This document shows positions 52,563-61,389 of a stretch of DNA of 64,000 nucleotides, in pieces. Made by a program: the position numbers and the translations under genes. A model generated the notes under the pieces. The model was not told where the DNA came from. It ran no database searches and saw only the letters and a list, made by a program, of their open reading frames with translations. The stretch's first letter is position 1; every line of letters starts with the position of its first letter. Origin of the DNA: an uncultured Clostridia bacterium (GTDB taxonomy: Bacteria; Bacillota; Clostridia; Oscillospirales; Ruminococcaceae); contig CALZUA010000015.1 in NCBI GenBank assembly GCA_945829235.1, positions 1 through 64,000 on the forward strand, read 5' to 3'.

Positions 52563-53705
52563 ATGATGAAAAAATTATTCTCAAAAAGAAGCGGCTTCAC
52601 GCTTGTTGAGATTGTCGTTGCTTTCGCGGTTTTCGCGATTATGGCGGCAATGATTCTCCAGATTCTCAACGTCGTTTTGTATGAGAAAAAGAGCAACGCC
52701 GCATTTGCAGAAGAGCTCCAGCAACAGGAACTTCTTATCTACAAGAACGGAAGAACCGATGCATACGAAGAGGTTGAGGGAGTTGACAATCCCGAGCTTG
52801 CATTTAATTTCGATGGTAAAGGTACCTATAAAATAAATTACCAGACAAAATTCGCCCACGGCAAGGACGAGGACGGAAATGACGTAACTTATGACGAAGG
52901 TCTTGCTTATTACGTTGGTCCCGGCTCTAACGGCTCCGGCGACGGTACACTGCCCGGCGAAGGTATCAACGGCGGCGACGCAAGCGCGGGCGCTCAGATG
53001 AGCCGTATGGACACCAGAATTACCGGCACAAGCGGCTTCTCGGAAATCAATGTCTACAAGGTTGTCAAGGATACCACTTACTCCGGTTCCGGTGTTCGCT
53101 ATTTCTTCGAGGTGAGCGCGAACGGTTCTCAAATGGATAACGAGATGGTTCCCTACGCGCAGTATAAGATGTACTTCTTTATGAAGGATAAGTATGACGA
53201 TGTCAAGAGCAACGTCACTTATACCGACTCTCTCGGAAACTCTTTCCAGAGAATGGTTCCCAAAGAAGCAAAAATCATTGACGGCGGCTATGTGAATGAC
53301 ACAAAGCTGGAATGGAATGACTCAACCTGCATTCCTTTCGACAATTATCTGAACAGCGGCGGTTACAACCCTTACGCAATCAAGATTATGAACGATAACT
53401 GCATAAGAATCGGTTCGCCTTATGTAAAAGACAACTCCGATGGCGCTGTTGTCGGCGGCGGTTTGCGCGGAGTAAGATTCAAGTCGAGCGCTTTCACCAG
53501 ATTTTACGTTGTGTTTGAGGAAGACCCTAAGCTCACAAGAGAGTCTTTCGGAGCAAATATCAAAGATCAGGGCAACGTTACGGTAACAGACAGCAAGGTT
53601 TCGTATTCTCCTGTTCCGATTCTCAACGATGACGGAACTGTGTCAGACAAGAGCTACGTCAATATTTACGGTGCGTTTGAGTATCAGACGAAAACCAAAT
53701 CCTGA
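52563..53705 (+). CDS. Prepilin-type N-terminal cleavage/methylation protein (PulJ/PilW-like)
   Basis: 380 residues with a class III signal: basic leader MMKKLFSKRSG, cleavage before FTLVEIVVAFAVFAIM, Glu at +5. A long globular domain follows, with a Gly/Asn-rich loop around residues 115-150. The length and the position between PilX-like and PilV-like genes fit a minor pilin of the tip-initiation complex. ATG at 52563 is 9 bases after GGAGG. Processed by the PilD peptidase encoded just downstream on the opposite strand. Confidence 0.85.
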   Translation: MMKKLFSKRSGFTLVEIVVAFAVFAIMAAMILQILNVVLYEKKSNAAFAEELQQQELLIYKNGRTDAYEEVEGVDNPELAFNFDGKGTYKINYQTKFAHGKDEDGNDVTYDEGLAYYVGPGSNGSGDGTLPGEGINGGDASAGAQMSRMDTRITGTSGFSEINVYKVVKDTTYSGSGVRYFFEVSANGSQMDNEMVPYAQYKMYFFMKDKYDDVKSNVTYTDSLGNSFQRMVPKEAKIIDGGYVNDTKLEWNDSTCIPFDNYLNSGGYNPYAIKIMNDNCIRIGSPYVKDNSDGAVVGGGLRGVRFKSSAFTRFYVVFEEDPKLTRESFGANIKDQGNVTVTDSKVSYSPVPILNDDGTVSDKSYVNIYGAFEYQTKTKS

Positions 53706-53725
53706 CAGCGCGGAGGTGAACAGTG

Positions 53726-54565
53726 ATGAAAAGGCTTAAACGGCTTTTGCGCCGCAAGAGGAAAAACAGCGGTTTTACGTTGGTGGAACTGGTTGTTTCC
53801 TGCGGACTGCTCGGAATTCTCATTGTTGGTGTTACCGCGTTTATCGGGCCGGTTCTGCGGTCTGCGGCTGAAAACGAGAAAAACGTTCGCGCAACGCTTC
53901 TTACTCAAACCATTGACGAATTCGTGAGCCGCAGCACAAGAGATTCCTATTATGTTGCGGTTTTCACGGACGCAAAGCGTTCTGATGCGTATGACGGCGG
54001 AGATATTGCCAAAAATGAAAATATTAAGGCAATGAAAGACTTCGTTGACAAAAACAAGGAAATTTACGAGCTTAAGTGCTTCTCGTACAGCTGGGCGGAG
54101 GATACCCAATCCCACGAATACAAGTATATGCTGATGACCGAGAAGTTCAAGAACGCGTCCACCGCGCTTGAAAATAACCCGGCTCCGGTGTTTGAGTACT
54201 GCTTCTATGACGGGCTTTTCCCGCAGATTACGGTTGAGCCGATTATGGTTAAAAAGGGTTCAGCCGATTCCTCCGATGAAGGCTCGGATTCAGGCTCCGG
54301 CTCGAAAAACGAAGTTGCCGCGGCGCTTAAGACAACCTATACCGTTTACACCAAGCAGGATATGAAGAACGAGGAATTTATCGGCGTAGGTTACACGGAA
54401 TTCTGCAACGTAAGAGTTGACAGTGATGACAACAAAACGATGAAGTTCAAGTTCTATGGCGTTACGCCTATGGACAGCGGTGAAGACCACCCGACAACCT
54501 TTATCTACTACGTTGCGAGAAGACCGAACAGATTCGATGTAACTTCTTCTTCTTCGACAACATGA
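53726..54565 (+). CDS. Prepilin-type minor pilin (PilV/GspI-like)
   Basis: 279 residues. Very basic leader (MKRLKRLLRRKRKNSG), cleavage before FTLVELVVSCGLLGILIV with Glu at +5. The rest is an extracellular alpha/beta domain, including a Ser/Asp/Gly-rich loop (SADSSDEGSDSGSG). ATG 53726 chosen (GGAGG at 53712-53716); a GTG directly before it (53723) is also possible. Last gene of the pilC-led operon, followed by a GC-rich hairpin. Confidence 0.83.
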   Translation: MKRLKRLLRRKRKNSGFTLVELVVSCGLLGILIVGVTAFIGPVLRSAAENEKNVRATLLTQTIDEFVSRSTRDSYYVAVFTDAKRSDAYDGGDIAKNENIKAMKDFVDKNKEIYELKCFSYSWAEDTQSHEYKYMLMTEKFKNASTALENNPAPVFEYCFYDGLFPQITVEPIMVKKGSADSSDEGSDSGSGSKNEVAAALKTTYTVYTKQDMKNEEFIGVGYTEFCNVRVDSDDNKTMKFKFYGVTPMDSGEDHPTTFIYYVARRPNRFDVTSSSSTT

Positions 54566-54582
54566 TTTTTTCGGCAAACAAA

Positions 54583-54605
54583 TTCGGGGCGATTTTCGCC
54601 CCGAA
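54583..54605 (+). terminator. Probable terminator of the pilC operon
   Basis: A 10-bp stem TTCGGGGCGA/TCGCCCCGAA with a 3-base loop, 17 bases after the stop codon. It lacks a long T run, so strength is uncertain. Confidence 0.55.
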
Positions 54606-54654
54606 GATTTGCTGAATTTTGCTGAATAAGATTATTCAGTGAATTTTTGAGAGC

Positions 54655-55710
54655 TTAAAACAAGCTCATGTACCAATTCATAATGAACGTACCAACCAGC
54701 CATGCGGCGGCGATACCGAGTGAAAGGAACGGCCCGAACACCATTCTGCGGGAGTATTTCACCTTTTCAACCTTGTCGCCTTTTATGTAGATTTTGAAGC
54801 CGCCTTCACGTTCATCTGTTATCTTTTCACGGAGCGCCTGCGTAAGCTCAGCCTTTTCGGGCAAGCCTTTCCAGACCTTCTCCTCGAGGAATTCCCACTC
54901 GATATCGGGATTTCCCTCGCTTATACTACCGACAATAATATCATCGTGACCGTCCATCACAAAACCGATATCACGGTCAACCTGATTTTGATACCATTTC
55001 TCGGCTATACCTTTAATAGTATGGCTGATGACGCGCTCGTCCTTTTTGTCGTGGAACTTTTTGATTGTTCCGTAAACCGCGCCGAAGAGGATACCGATAA
55101 ACAGCGCGATGAACACCTTGTACCCAAGCAAAAGCGCGGCACCGCACATAAGCTGGAGGTCGCCGCCGCCCATTCCTCCGACAAGCACCATTATGGCGAA
55201 AAGCACCAGCACGATGCCGAAAGCGATAAGCCGTTCATACCACACAATTTCGTCGGGGAACAACAGGAATGACAACCCGCCAAGCACCGCTATTGAAATA
55301 CTGCACCAGTAGGGGATTTCAAAGTGGTCGATATCGATTGCCGAAAGCACGATGAGGAGCGGGAAAAGGATTGCCGAAAAAACGAGCTTCCACACGTTTC
55401 CGTCCCAGATAAAACGGAACGCAAGGAATGACAGGCAGTAAAGGCAGGCGGTTGCCGCCTCGATAATCATATAGCGCGGAGAGATTTTGCTCTTGCAGTA
55501 GCGGCACTTTCCACGAAGGAAAATCCAGCTGAAAATCGGGAACATATCGTACCACGCAAGCCGATGACCGCAGGAAAAGCAGTGCGAGGGCTCGGTGATG
55601 ATTGACTGCTTTAGGGGAGTGCGAAGGATTACCACGTTGAGAAAGCTTCCGATGACGGAGCCTAAAACAAATGCAAGAACCGCATAAATAACGGTTTCGA
55701 TGTCGGACAT
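54655..55710 (-). CDS. pilD: Prepilin peptidase PilD with a cytoplasmic insertion
   Basis: Cleaves and N-methylates prepilins; polytopic membrane aspartyl protease. GSFLNVVILRTPL at the N-terminus, zinc site C44, C47, C69, C72 (CFSC and CRYC), catalytic D128 in SAIDIDHFEIP and D184 in GGGDLQL are all present. Between the last helices, where a short link to IPFGPFL is normal, there is a charged segment of about 100 residues (219-320, KKFHDKKDERVISH through VEKVKYSRRM), making it 351 instead of about 260. Own promoter; transcribed toward the pilin operon. Confidence 0.93.
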   Translation of the reverse strand: MSDIETVIYAVLAFVLGSVIGSFLNVVILRTPLKQSIITEPSHCFSCGHRLAWYDMFPIFSWIFLRGKCRYCKSKISPRYMIIEAATACLYCLSFLAFRFIWDGNVWKLVFSAILFPLLIVLSAIDIDHFEIPYWCSISIAVLGGLSFLLFPDEIVWYERLIAFGIVLVLFAIMVLVGGMGGGDLQLMCGAALLLGYKVFIALFIGILFGAVYGTIKKFHDKKDERVISHTIKGIAEKWYQNQVDRDIGFVMDGHDDIIVGSISEGNPDIEWEFLEEKVWKGLPEKAELTQALREKITDEREGGFKIYIKGDKVEKVKYSRRMVFGPFLSLGIAAAWLVGTFIMNWYMSLF

Positions 55711-55746
55711 AAAAATGACCGCCTCCTTATTTTAATTGATACACTT

Positions 55747-55775
55747 ATTTTACCATAAAAAAGTGTTTTTTGCAA
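55747..55775 (-). promoter_or_regulatory. Sigma-A promoter of pilD
   Basis: On the minus strand TTGCAA (55775-55770), 17 bases, TAAAAT (55752-55747), 36 bases before the start codon. Confidence 0.8.
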
Positions 55776-55833
55776 TAGGTCGCCAAGGAAAAACCGTGAA
55801 TTTTGAACACGGTTTGGTTGCCGAGGAAATTGA

Positions 55834-55871
55834 AAAAACGCCGAATATCGGTTCAGCGTTTTTCATATAAT
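55834..55871 (+). promoter_or_regulatory. Hairpin with T tail and possible -10 box upstream of pilB
   Basis: AAAAACGC and GAA pair with TTC and GCGTTTTT (55834-55863, one mismatch) and end in a T run, as in an attenuator. It overlaps a possible -10 box TATAAT at 55866-55871, whose -35 position (GAATAT) is poor. How pilB and pilT are transcribed is therefore unclear; read-through past an attenuator or an activator-dependent promoter are both possible. Confidence 0.4.
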
Positions 55872-55933
55872 AAAAGGTTACCTCAAGAAACGGTTTAGAG
55901 GTTTCCTAAAGAAATCCGAAAGGAAGAAATCAG

Positions 55934-57640
55934 ATGCCCGGACCTGTAAAAAATCTACCCATTGGAGAAATCCTGATTGAACAGGGTTTCATCAACAAAC
56001 AACAGCTCGAAGACGCGCTTGCCGCCCAGAAAAAAAGCTCCGGCAAAATGCTCGGCGATGTTATGTTGGAGATGGGGTTGGTTTCGGAGAGCCAGCTCGC
56101 TCAGGCTCTTTCTATCAGACTGAAAGTACCGTTTGTTGACCTGTCATCAATCAAGGTTGACACAAACGCGGTTTCCAAAATCTCGGAGGAGGTTGCACGA
56201 GAAAAGTGCGTTTTTGCGTTCCAGTACAAGAACAACCGACTTTTCGTCGCGACAAACGACCCCGTAAACTTCTACATATTCGAGGACCTGAAGGTTCAGA
56301 CGGGAATGGAAATCATCCCGCAGATTTCCACAAAAACGCAGATTGAAGCGGCAATCGGCAAGTTCTATTCATCGCAGGCTATGGACAGCACGATGAACGA
56401 GCTCGAAAACGAGGCGGGAAGCGGCGATATTTCCGAGGACCTCGAAAAAGCCGAGTCAGAGGGACGTGTTGATAACGCGCCTATCGTTAAGCTGGTTAAT
56501 ATGATGGTTGAGACTGCGTTCAGAAACCAAGTAACCGATATTCACATCGAGGCGTTCAAGGACAGAACGAGAATTCGTTTCAGAATGGACGGCGAGCTTG
56601 TTGAGCAGGATATGAAAATCCCGCCCTCCTTCCACAACTCGATTATCACGCGTATCAAAATTCTCGGCGGAATGAACATCGCAGAGCGCAGAATTCCGCT
56701 CGACGGACGCTTCGGTACACGAATCGACGGCGTAAACCTCGATATGCGTGTCAGCACAATCCCCTGCGTTTACGGCGAAAAGTGCGTTATCCGTTTGCTT
56801 TCGACAGCGGACGACAAAACTCGTAAAATCACCGACCTCGGTATGACGGACTACAACTACGAGATGTTCAAGCAGATTATCCGTTGCCCGAACGGCGTTA
56901 TGCTGGTTACCGGACCTACGGGTTCCGGTAAATCGACAACGCTTTACGCGACGCTCGGTGAGCTTTCTCAGCCGAACGTAAACATCGTAACGGTTGAGGA
57001 CCCTGTCGAAAAGAAAATCGATGGCGTAAACCAGTGCCAGATTAACGCAAAAGCCGGTATGACTTTTGCGGCGGCGCTTCGTTCAATCCTCCGTCAGGAC
57101 CCCGATATCATAATGGTCGGAGAAATCCGTGACGGCGAGACCGCCGATATCGCAATCCGTGCCGCAATCACGGGACACTTTGTTCTTTCAACACTGCATA
57201 CCAACGACGCTGCGACAACAATCACGCGTCTTGTTGATATGGGAGTCGCACCTTATATGGTTGCGTCTTCGCTTGTCGGAATTATTGCACAGCGACTTGT
57301 AAAGTTGCTCTGCAAATCCTGCAAGGAAACCTACACGCTCACCGACCCGAACGACCTGAAGCTGATGAACAAGAAAGAGCCGGTTCAGATTTGCAAACCG
57401 CATCAGGGCGGCTGTAAGGCTTGCCGCGGCACGGGTTACGCGGGACGAACCGCTATTCACGAAATCATCGTCGTTACGCCCGACCTCAAGGAGCTTATCT
57501 CAAAGGACGCGACTGCCGAGGAAATCGGCGAGCTCGCAAGGAAAAACGGCACGCTCCTCCTGCGCGACAACGTAACTCAGATGGTTCTCGCGGGAAGAAC
57601 GTCGATAGACGAACTTGTTAAGGCAACCTATTCCGTATAA
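55934..57640 (+). CDS. pilB: Type IV pilus extension ATPase PilB (GspE family)
   Basis: Cytoplasmic hexameric ATPase powering pilus assembly, 568 residues. N-terminal MshEN domain (LPIGEILIEQGFINKQQLEDAL), then the central GspE core: Walker A GPTGSGKSTTLYATL (about residue 328), Asp box ITIVEDPVE-like (VTVEDPVEKK), Walker B RQDPDIIMVGEIRDGETA and HFVLSTLHTNDA. A tetracysteine zinc site is kept (CKSCKETY, then CKACRGTGYAGR). Followed by pilT after 20 bases. Confident. Confidence 0.97.
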   Translation: MPGPVKNLPIGEILIEQGFINKQQLEDALAAQKKSSGKMLGDVMLEMGLVSESQLAQALSIRLKVPFVDLSSIKVDTNAVSKISEEVAREKCVFAFQYKNNRLFVATNDPVNFYIFEDLKVQTGMEIIPQISTKTQIEAAIGKFYSSQAMDSTMNELENEAGSGDISEDLEKAESEGRVDNAPIVKLVNMMVETAFRNQVTDIHIEAFKDRTRIRFRMDGELVEQDMKIPPSFHNSIITRIKILGGMNIAERRIPLDGRFGTRIDGVNLDMRVSTIPCVYGEKCVIRLLSTADDKTRKITDLGMTDYNYEMFKQIIRCPNGVMLVTGPTGSGKSTTLYATLGELSQPNVNIVTVEDPVEKKIDGVNQCQINAKAGMTFAAALRSILRQDPDIIMVGEIRDGETADIAIRAAITGHFVLSTLHTNDAATTITRLVDMGVAPYMVASSLVGIIAQRLVKLLCKSCKETYTLTDPNDLKLMNKKEPVQICKPHQGGCKACRGTGYAGRTAIHEIIVVTPDLKELISKDATAEEIGELARKNGTLLLRDNVTQMVLAGRTSIDELVKATYSV

Positions 57641-57660
57641 AACAAAAGGAGAATAAAGCA

Positions 57661-58749
57661 GTGGAAATGAATAACAACATTATGGACATTAACCGCATCC
57701 TCGATGAGGCGCGCGACCTCGGCTGTTCCGACCTTCATTTCACGGCGGGACTTCCGCCCGTTGTCAGACTTCACGGCGCAATCAGAAAGCTCTCGGGCTA
57801 TCCCGACTGCACAGAGCCGCTGATTGTTAATGTCATCAATCAAATCACCTCCATCAAGCACAAGTCACAGATTTCCAAAGGTCTTGACACGGACTTTTCT
57901 TATGTTTCATCGGCAGGCTACCGTCACAGAGTTAACGTGTATCGTCAGCGCGGCTATCACGCGGTTGCGATACGTCTTCTGCGAAACGATATCCCGACTC
58001 TTTCCGACCTCAATCTTCCGGCAACCTTGGGCGAATTTGCCCTTGCACCGCGTGGACTTGTTCTGGTAACAGGCCCTACGGGTTCCGGTAAATCGACGAC
58101 CTTGGCGGCGATGATTGACCACATCAACCGTCAGAAAAACTGCCACATCATCACGGTTGAGGACCCTATCGAGTACCTTCACACTCACAAGCAGTCTATG
58201 ATTAACCAGCGCGAAATCGGACAGGACGTTGACTCCTTCGCGGGCTCGTTGCGTGCGGCACTCCGTGAGGACCCGGACGTTATCCTCGTCGGAGAAATGC
58301 GTGACTTTGAGACGATTAACGCTGCCGTAACTGCGGCTGAAACAGGTCACTTGGTTCTTTCGACACTGCATACAACGGGTGCTGCGCCGACTATCGATCG
58401 TATCATCGACGTTTACCCGCCTCACTCGCAGGGACAAATCCGTTCACAGCTCGCAAACGCGATTGTCGGCATCATCTCGCAGACGCTCGTTCCCACGGCG
58501 GACGGCAAGGGACGCTGCGCGGCTCTTGAGGTGCTGGGAGCTACGGACGCTATCCGCGCGATGATTCGTGAGGGCAAAATCTTCCAAATTCCGACAGCTG
58601 TTGCCACGGGTAAAAAGTACGGAATGTTCACGCTCGACCAAGACCTCGCTCGTCTTGTCAGAATGGGCAAGGTTACCGATGCGGTTGCTCGGACGCGCGT
58701 TCAGGATTTGAGCGAGTACAAGCGTTATCTCGAGATGGGCGTGAATTAA
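57661..58749 (+). CDS. pilT: Type IV pilus retraction ATPase PilT
   Basis: Powers pilus retraction and thereby twitching or DNA uptake, 362 residues. LGCSDLHFTAGLPPVVRLHG at the N-terminus is typical of PilT, with Walker A GPTGSGKSTTLAAMIDHIN, VEDPIEYLH, Walker B EDPDVILVGEMRDFETI and HLVLSTLHTTGA. The AIRA motif reads ATDAIRAMIREGK. GTG start at 57661 with AAAGGAG; an ATG two codons later is also possible. Its presence predicts retractable, dynamic pili. Confident. Confidence 0.96.
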   Translation: MEMNNNIMDINRILDEARDLGCSDLHFTAGLPPVVRLHGAIRKLSGYPDCTEPLIVNVINQITSIKHKSQISKGLDTDFSYVSSAGYRHRVNVYRQRGYHAVAIRLLRNDIPTLSDLNLPATLGEFALAPRGLVLVTGPTGSGKSTTLAAMIDHINRQKNCHIITVEDPIEYLHTHKQSMINQREIGQDVDSFAGSLRAALREDPDVILVGEMRDFETINAAVTAAETGHLVLSTLHTTGAAPTIDRIIDVYPPHSQGQIRSQLANAIVGIISQTLVPTADGKGRCAALEVLGATDAIRAMIREGKIFQIPTAVATGKKYGMFTLDQDLARLVRMGKVTDAVARTRVQDLSEYKRYLEMGVN

Positions 58750-58859
58750 GTTTACATAAATTTTACATAAAATTCTTGTTAAATTGCCCAAAAACAAGCT
58801 CTCGATTTGAAAAGTTTATACGAAATTGAGCGGAAATTCAAAAATTTGCAAAAAAACAC

Positions 58860-58888
58860 TTGCAATTTCCAAGTCAATCAAGTATAAT
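58860..58888 (+). promoter_or_regulatory. Sigma-A promoter of the major pilin gene
   Basis: TTGCAA (58860-58865), 17 bases, TATAAT (58883-58888). The transcript has a leader of about 115 bases. Confidence 0.87.
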
Positions 58889-58897
58889 GTAAATACA

Positions 58898-58981
58898 AAC
58901 CGAAAGCGAAGTTGCAAACGAGAATGTAAACGTTTTCAGCGAGTCGGTTCTTAAAATGGATATAGCCCCGCCGGGGTTATA
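58898..58981 (+). promoter_or_regulatory. Structured leader of the major pilin mRNA
   Basis: Stem AACCGA/TCGGTT (58898-58903, 58944-58949) enclosing an AACG/CGTT arm, then the hairpin TATAGCCCC / GGGGTTATA (58961-58981). The hairpin is followed by an A-run and TTTTTTT before the ribosome site AGGAGG. It could stabilise the mRNA or act as an attenuator; no known class recognised. Confidence 0.4.
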
Positions 58982-59013
58982 CATAAAAAATTTTTTTACA
59001 GGAGGTCTTTACA

Positions 59014-59616
59014 ATGATAAAGAAACTTCAGGCTCTCAAAGCCAAAAAGGGCTTTACGCTCGTAGAGCTCGTTGTAGTAATCGCTATCATCGGCGTACTT
59101 GCTGCAATCCTTATTCCTACCATGATCGGCGTTGTTCAGGATGCTAACATCACTTCTGCTAACTCCACCGCTTCGCAGATCAAGACTCAGGCTACCACTT
59201 GGCTGACCAAGATGGACTCCGCTAAGAAGGGCCTCAAGCAGGGCGATACTCTTGCTGAACTTCAGTGCAAGGTAACAGGCGGCGCTTGGACAGTAGAAGG
59301 CGGCAGCGCATCTACTTTGACGTTCCAGACCGGTTCCGGCACAAATGCAGCTTGGACTGGTACAGACAAAACCTTCAACTTTGAAGCATTTATGAGCGAC
59401 GCACTCCGCGACCTCAAGAACGCTACTGTATCCATTGCTCTTAAGGACGCAGCGGTTGTAGGCGTACTCGTAGTTGACGGCGATAACGGCGCAACGCTTA
59501 CTGCATTGACCGACACTGACCTTACTGCTGGTACTTATGGCTTCACCGGCGCTAAGGCTGGTCTGATGGACGATGGTACTATCATCGGTACTTGCCCGCA
59601 GCTCCAGAAGTCTTAA
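59014..59616 (+). CDS. Type IV pilin, probably the major subunit
   Basis: 200 residues with a class III leader MIKKLQALKAKKG, cleavage before FTLVELVVVIAIIGVLAAI, Glu at +5. The body is rich in Thr, Ala and Gly, a composition like that of structural pilins. It has its own strong promoter and a structured leader, an AGGAGG ribosome site and codon use biased to highly expressed codons, which suggests that it is the main pilus subunit. A GC-rich hairpin follows the stop and could reduce read-through to the next pilin gene. Confidence 0.88.
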   Translation: MIKKLQALKAKKGFTLVELVVVIAIIGVLAAILIPTMIGVVQDANITSANSTASQIKTQATTWLTKMDSAKKGLKQGDTLAELQCKVTGGAWTVEGGSASTLTFQTGSGTNAAWTGTDKTFNFEAFMSDALRDLKNATVSIALKDAAVVGVLVVDGDNGATLTALTDTDLTAGTYGFTGAKAGLMDDGTIIGTCPQLQKS

Positions 59617-59658
59617 TTTAAGCACTTGCTGACAGCAACTAATTAACACACAAAAATT

Positions 59659-59682
59659 CCTCGGCGGTTTCGGCTGCCGAGG
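59659..59682 (+). promoter_or_regulatory. Intergenic hairpin between the first and second pilin genes
   Basis: Stem CCTCGGC/GCCGAGG with a 10-base loop, not followed by a T run. It lies 43 bases after the first pilin stop. It could protect the upstream mRNA and set the relative amount of the two pilins. Confidence 0.5.
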
Positions 59683-59712
59683 GATTGCGTGTATTTTAAT
59701 GAGGTTGGATTT

Positions 59713-60282
59713 ATGAGAAAATTCGCTCGTTTGAAAGCGAAAAAAGCGTTTACTCTCGTAGAGCTTGTTGTTGTAATCGCGATTATCGGCGTTCTGGCGG
59801 CAATTCTGATACCCACGCTTGTCGGGGCTGTCCGAAGCGCAAACGTTGCTTCTGCAAACACAACCGCAAGCGATGTGCGAACTGCCGTGAACAACTGGCT
59901 TACGAAGCAGTCTGCAAAGCATATTGATGCCAAATTAAGCGGCAGCGACGGTTCGGTTTATGTGAAGATTGTCGGTGATAACGGAGTTTACGAAGACCCC
60001 GTGTTTGTTGGTGATTTCTGGCTTGGCGATGTTGATGAAAACGAGTTGTCCGCGGACCTGAAAAAGTACATCGAGGACACGCTCGGTTACAGAAGAATGT
60101 ATTCCATCGGTTATATGGTCGATGGAAGAGTGGGTGCGCTCTATTATTTTGACGGCGGAACTGCTCCGCAGGGTGCGCCGACATTAGCTGATTTTGATCG
60201 CACGGACTTCTGGCCGGGTGAAAACGGCTATACCGCAGACGGCGATGTTATCGGAACTGCACCGATTATAATAAACGGTTGA
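59713..60282 (+). CDS. Type IV pilin-like protein (second copy)
   Basis: 189 residues from ATG 59713 (GAGG upstream; an earlier in-frame GTG at 59689 lies in the hairpin flank). Leader MRKFARLKAKKA, then FTLVELVVVIAIIGVLAAIL, nearly the same N-terminal helix as the major pilin, but a different globular domain (KHIDAKLSGSDGSVYVKIVG). Ala instead of Gly precedes the cleavage site, which is tolerated by some prepilin peptidases. Probably a minor or alternative pilin of the same operon. Confidence 0.86.
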   Translation: MRKFARLKAKKAFTLVELVVVIAIIGVLAAILIPTLVGAVRSANVASANTTASDVRTAVNNWLTKQSAKHIDAKLSGSDGSVYVKIVGDNGVYEDPVFVGDFWLGDVDENELSADLKKYIEDTLGYRRMYSIGYMVDGRVGALYYFDGGTAPQGAPTLADFDRTDFWPGENGYTADGDVIGTAPIIING

Positions 60283-60362
60283 CAGAACTTTGAGATTTCA
60301 GAGTTCTTGTTTGTGCGCATTCGCCGAGTACGCACAAACAAGGACTTTGGAAAGGAGATTTT

Positions 60363-61121
60363 ATGAGAAGATTTCTTGGGAAAAAGGGCTTTTCGTTGTT
60401 GGAACTTATTGTGGTTATCGCGATTATCGGAGTTCTGCTCGGAATGATTGTGCCGACGCTCTCCTCGCGTGACGCGAACAAAAATGAGTCGATAACTGTC
60501 GCACGCGACTTTTACTCCGCGGTACAGAACCTCTTCAGCAAATACTCCAAGTACGAGGACTACATATACTACGGTCAAAAGGACGAGGCCGCGGGCGACA
60601 AAATCATGGATTATTTCAAGCAACTCGGCGGAAATTACCCCGTGAAAAAGTATGTCGGGATTGCTATGTGCGTGAGAAAGTCGAAGATTGAATATGTGAA
60701 CGCGGTTACCGACAACAACGCATTGCTTTGCGAAATGCGGCTTTATCAGCAGTCGGGCGTTTCCGATACAACAAATTTCGAGAAGATGTTCGCGAAGGAT
60801 ATCGAGCCGCTTTTCTTACAGCGTGACGGAATTTACTACGCGTACGTCACCTTCGAGAACAACGAAGATAAGCTGAACAAACTTCCCAACACCAACACCG
60901 TCAAGGTGCTTGCAACGGGCTATTGTCCGACTGAGTTGCCGCCGTGCGGTACAGACTATGACGCTTTCAGGAACAATTACCTTTTCCTCACGGAAAACGG
61001 TATGAATGCTAACGGAGATTATCTTGGCGTTTGCTCGAGCGTTAAGGACACGGTTCTGGACGCCTATATCGGCGAGCCGAACACCTATTTCAGCTTGTAC
61101 TTTAAGCCGCTCTCGCCGTAA
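60363..61121 (+). CDS. Type IV pilin-like protein (third copy)
   Basis: 252 residues. Leader MRRFLGKKG, then FSLLELIVVIAIIGVLLGMI with Glu at +5. The globular domain is longer and aromatic, with FYSAVQNLFSKYSKYEDYIYYG. Two hairpins lie between it and the second pilin: an AGAACT/AGTTCT stem (60293-60306 region) and an 11-bp stem TTGTTTGTGCG/CGCACAAACAA (60307-60341), which may limit read-through. GGAAAGGAG before the start. Last gene of the pilin group; a terminator follows. Confidence 0.85.
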   Translation: MRRFLGKKGFSLLELIVVIAIIGVLLGMIVPTLSSRDANKNESITVARDFYSAVQNLFSKYSKYEDYIYYGQKDEAAGDKIMDYFKQLGGNYPVKKYVGIAMCVRKSKIEYVNAVTDNNALLCEMRLYQQSGVSDTTNFEKMFAKDIEPLFLQRDGIYYAYVTFENNEDKLNKLPNTNTVKVLATGYCPTELPPCGTDYDAFRNNYLFLTENGMNANGDYLGVCSSVKDTVLDAYIGEPNTYFSLYFKPLSP

Positions 61122-61154
61122 AATCTGCGACGTTCGGCACGAAAATGTATCAAC

Positions 61155-61195
61155 AAAGCCGCTTTTGACTTGATTGTCGGGAGCGGCTTTTGTTT
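61155..61195 (+). terminator. Terminator of the pilin operon
   Basis: A 9-bp stem (AAAGCCGCT/AGCGGCTTT, 18-base loop) followed by TGTTT, 34 bases after the third pilin gene. Confidence 0.75.
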
Positions 61196-61306
61196 ACGCT
61201 CGTTCACTTTGGCGGGTTTTAGGCGATTTCACCAAACTTATGTGAAAATCATTATAGATTTTTGGCAACGTTTTTTGAAAAAATTTGGAAAATGTGTAAA
61301 ATGCGC

Positions 61307-61333
61307 TAAAGAAATTTGATGGGCTGTCGATAT
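61307..61333 (+). promoter_or_regulatory. Sigma-28 promoter of the flgM operon
   Basis: TAAA (61307-61310), 15 bases, GTCGATAT (61326-61333): sigma-28 consensus with two mismatches in the -10 element (GCCGATAA). It matches the flagellin promoter at 13810 in spacing, and both start with GCTAAAG. Confidence 0.85.
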
Positions 61334-61389
61334 ATAATATGTGGGGAAAATGCGCAATTTTGCAATTTTTTGAAAAGGAGGTCGGCACT

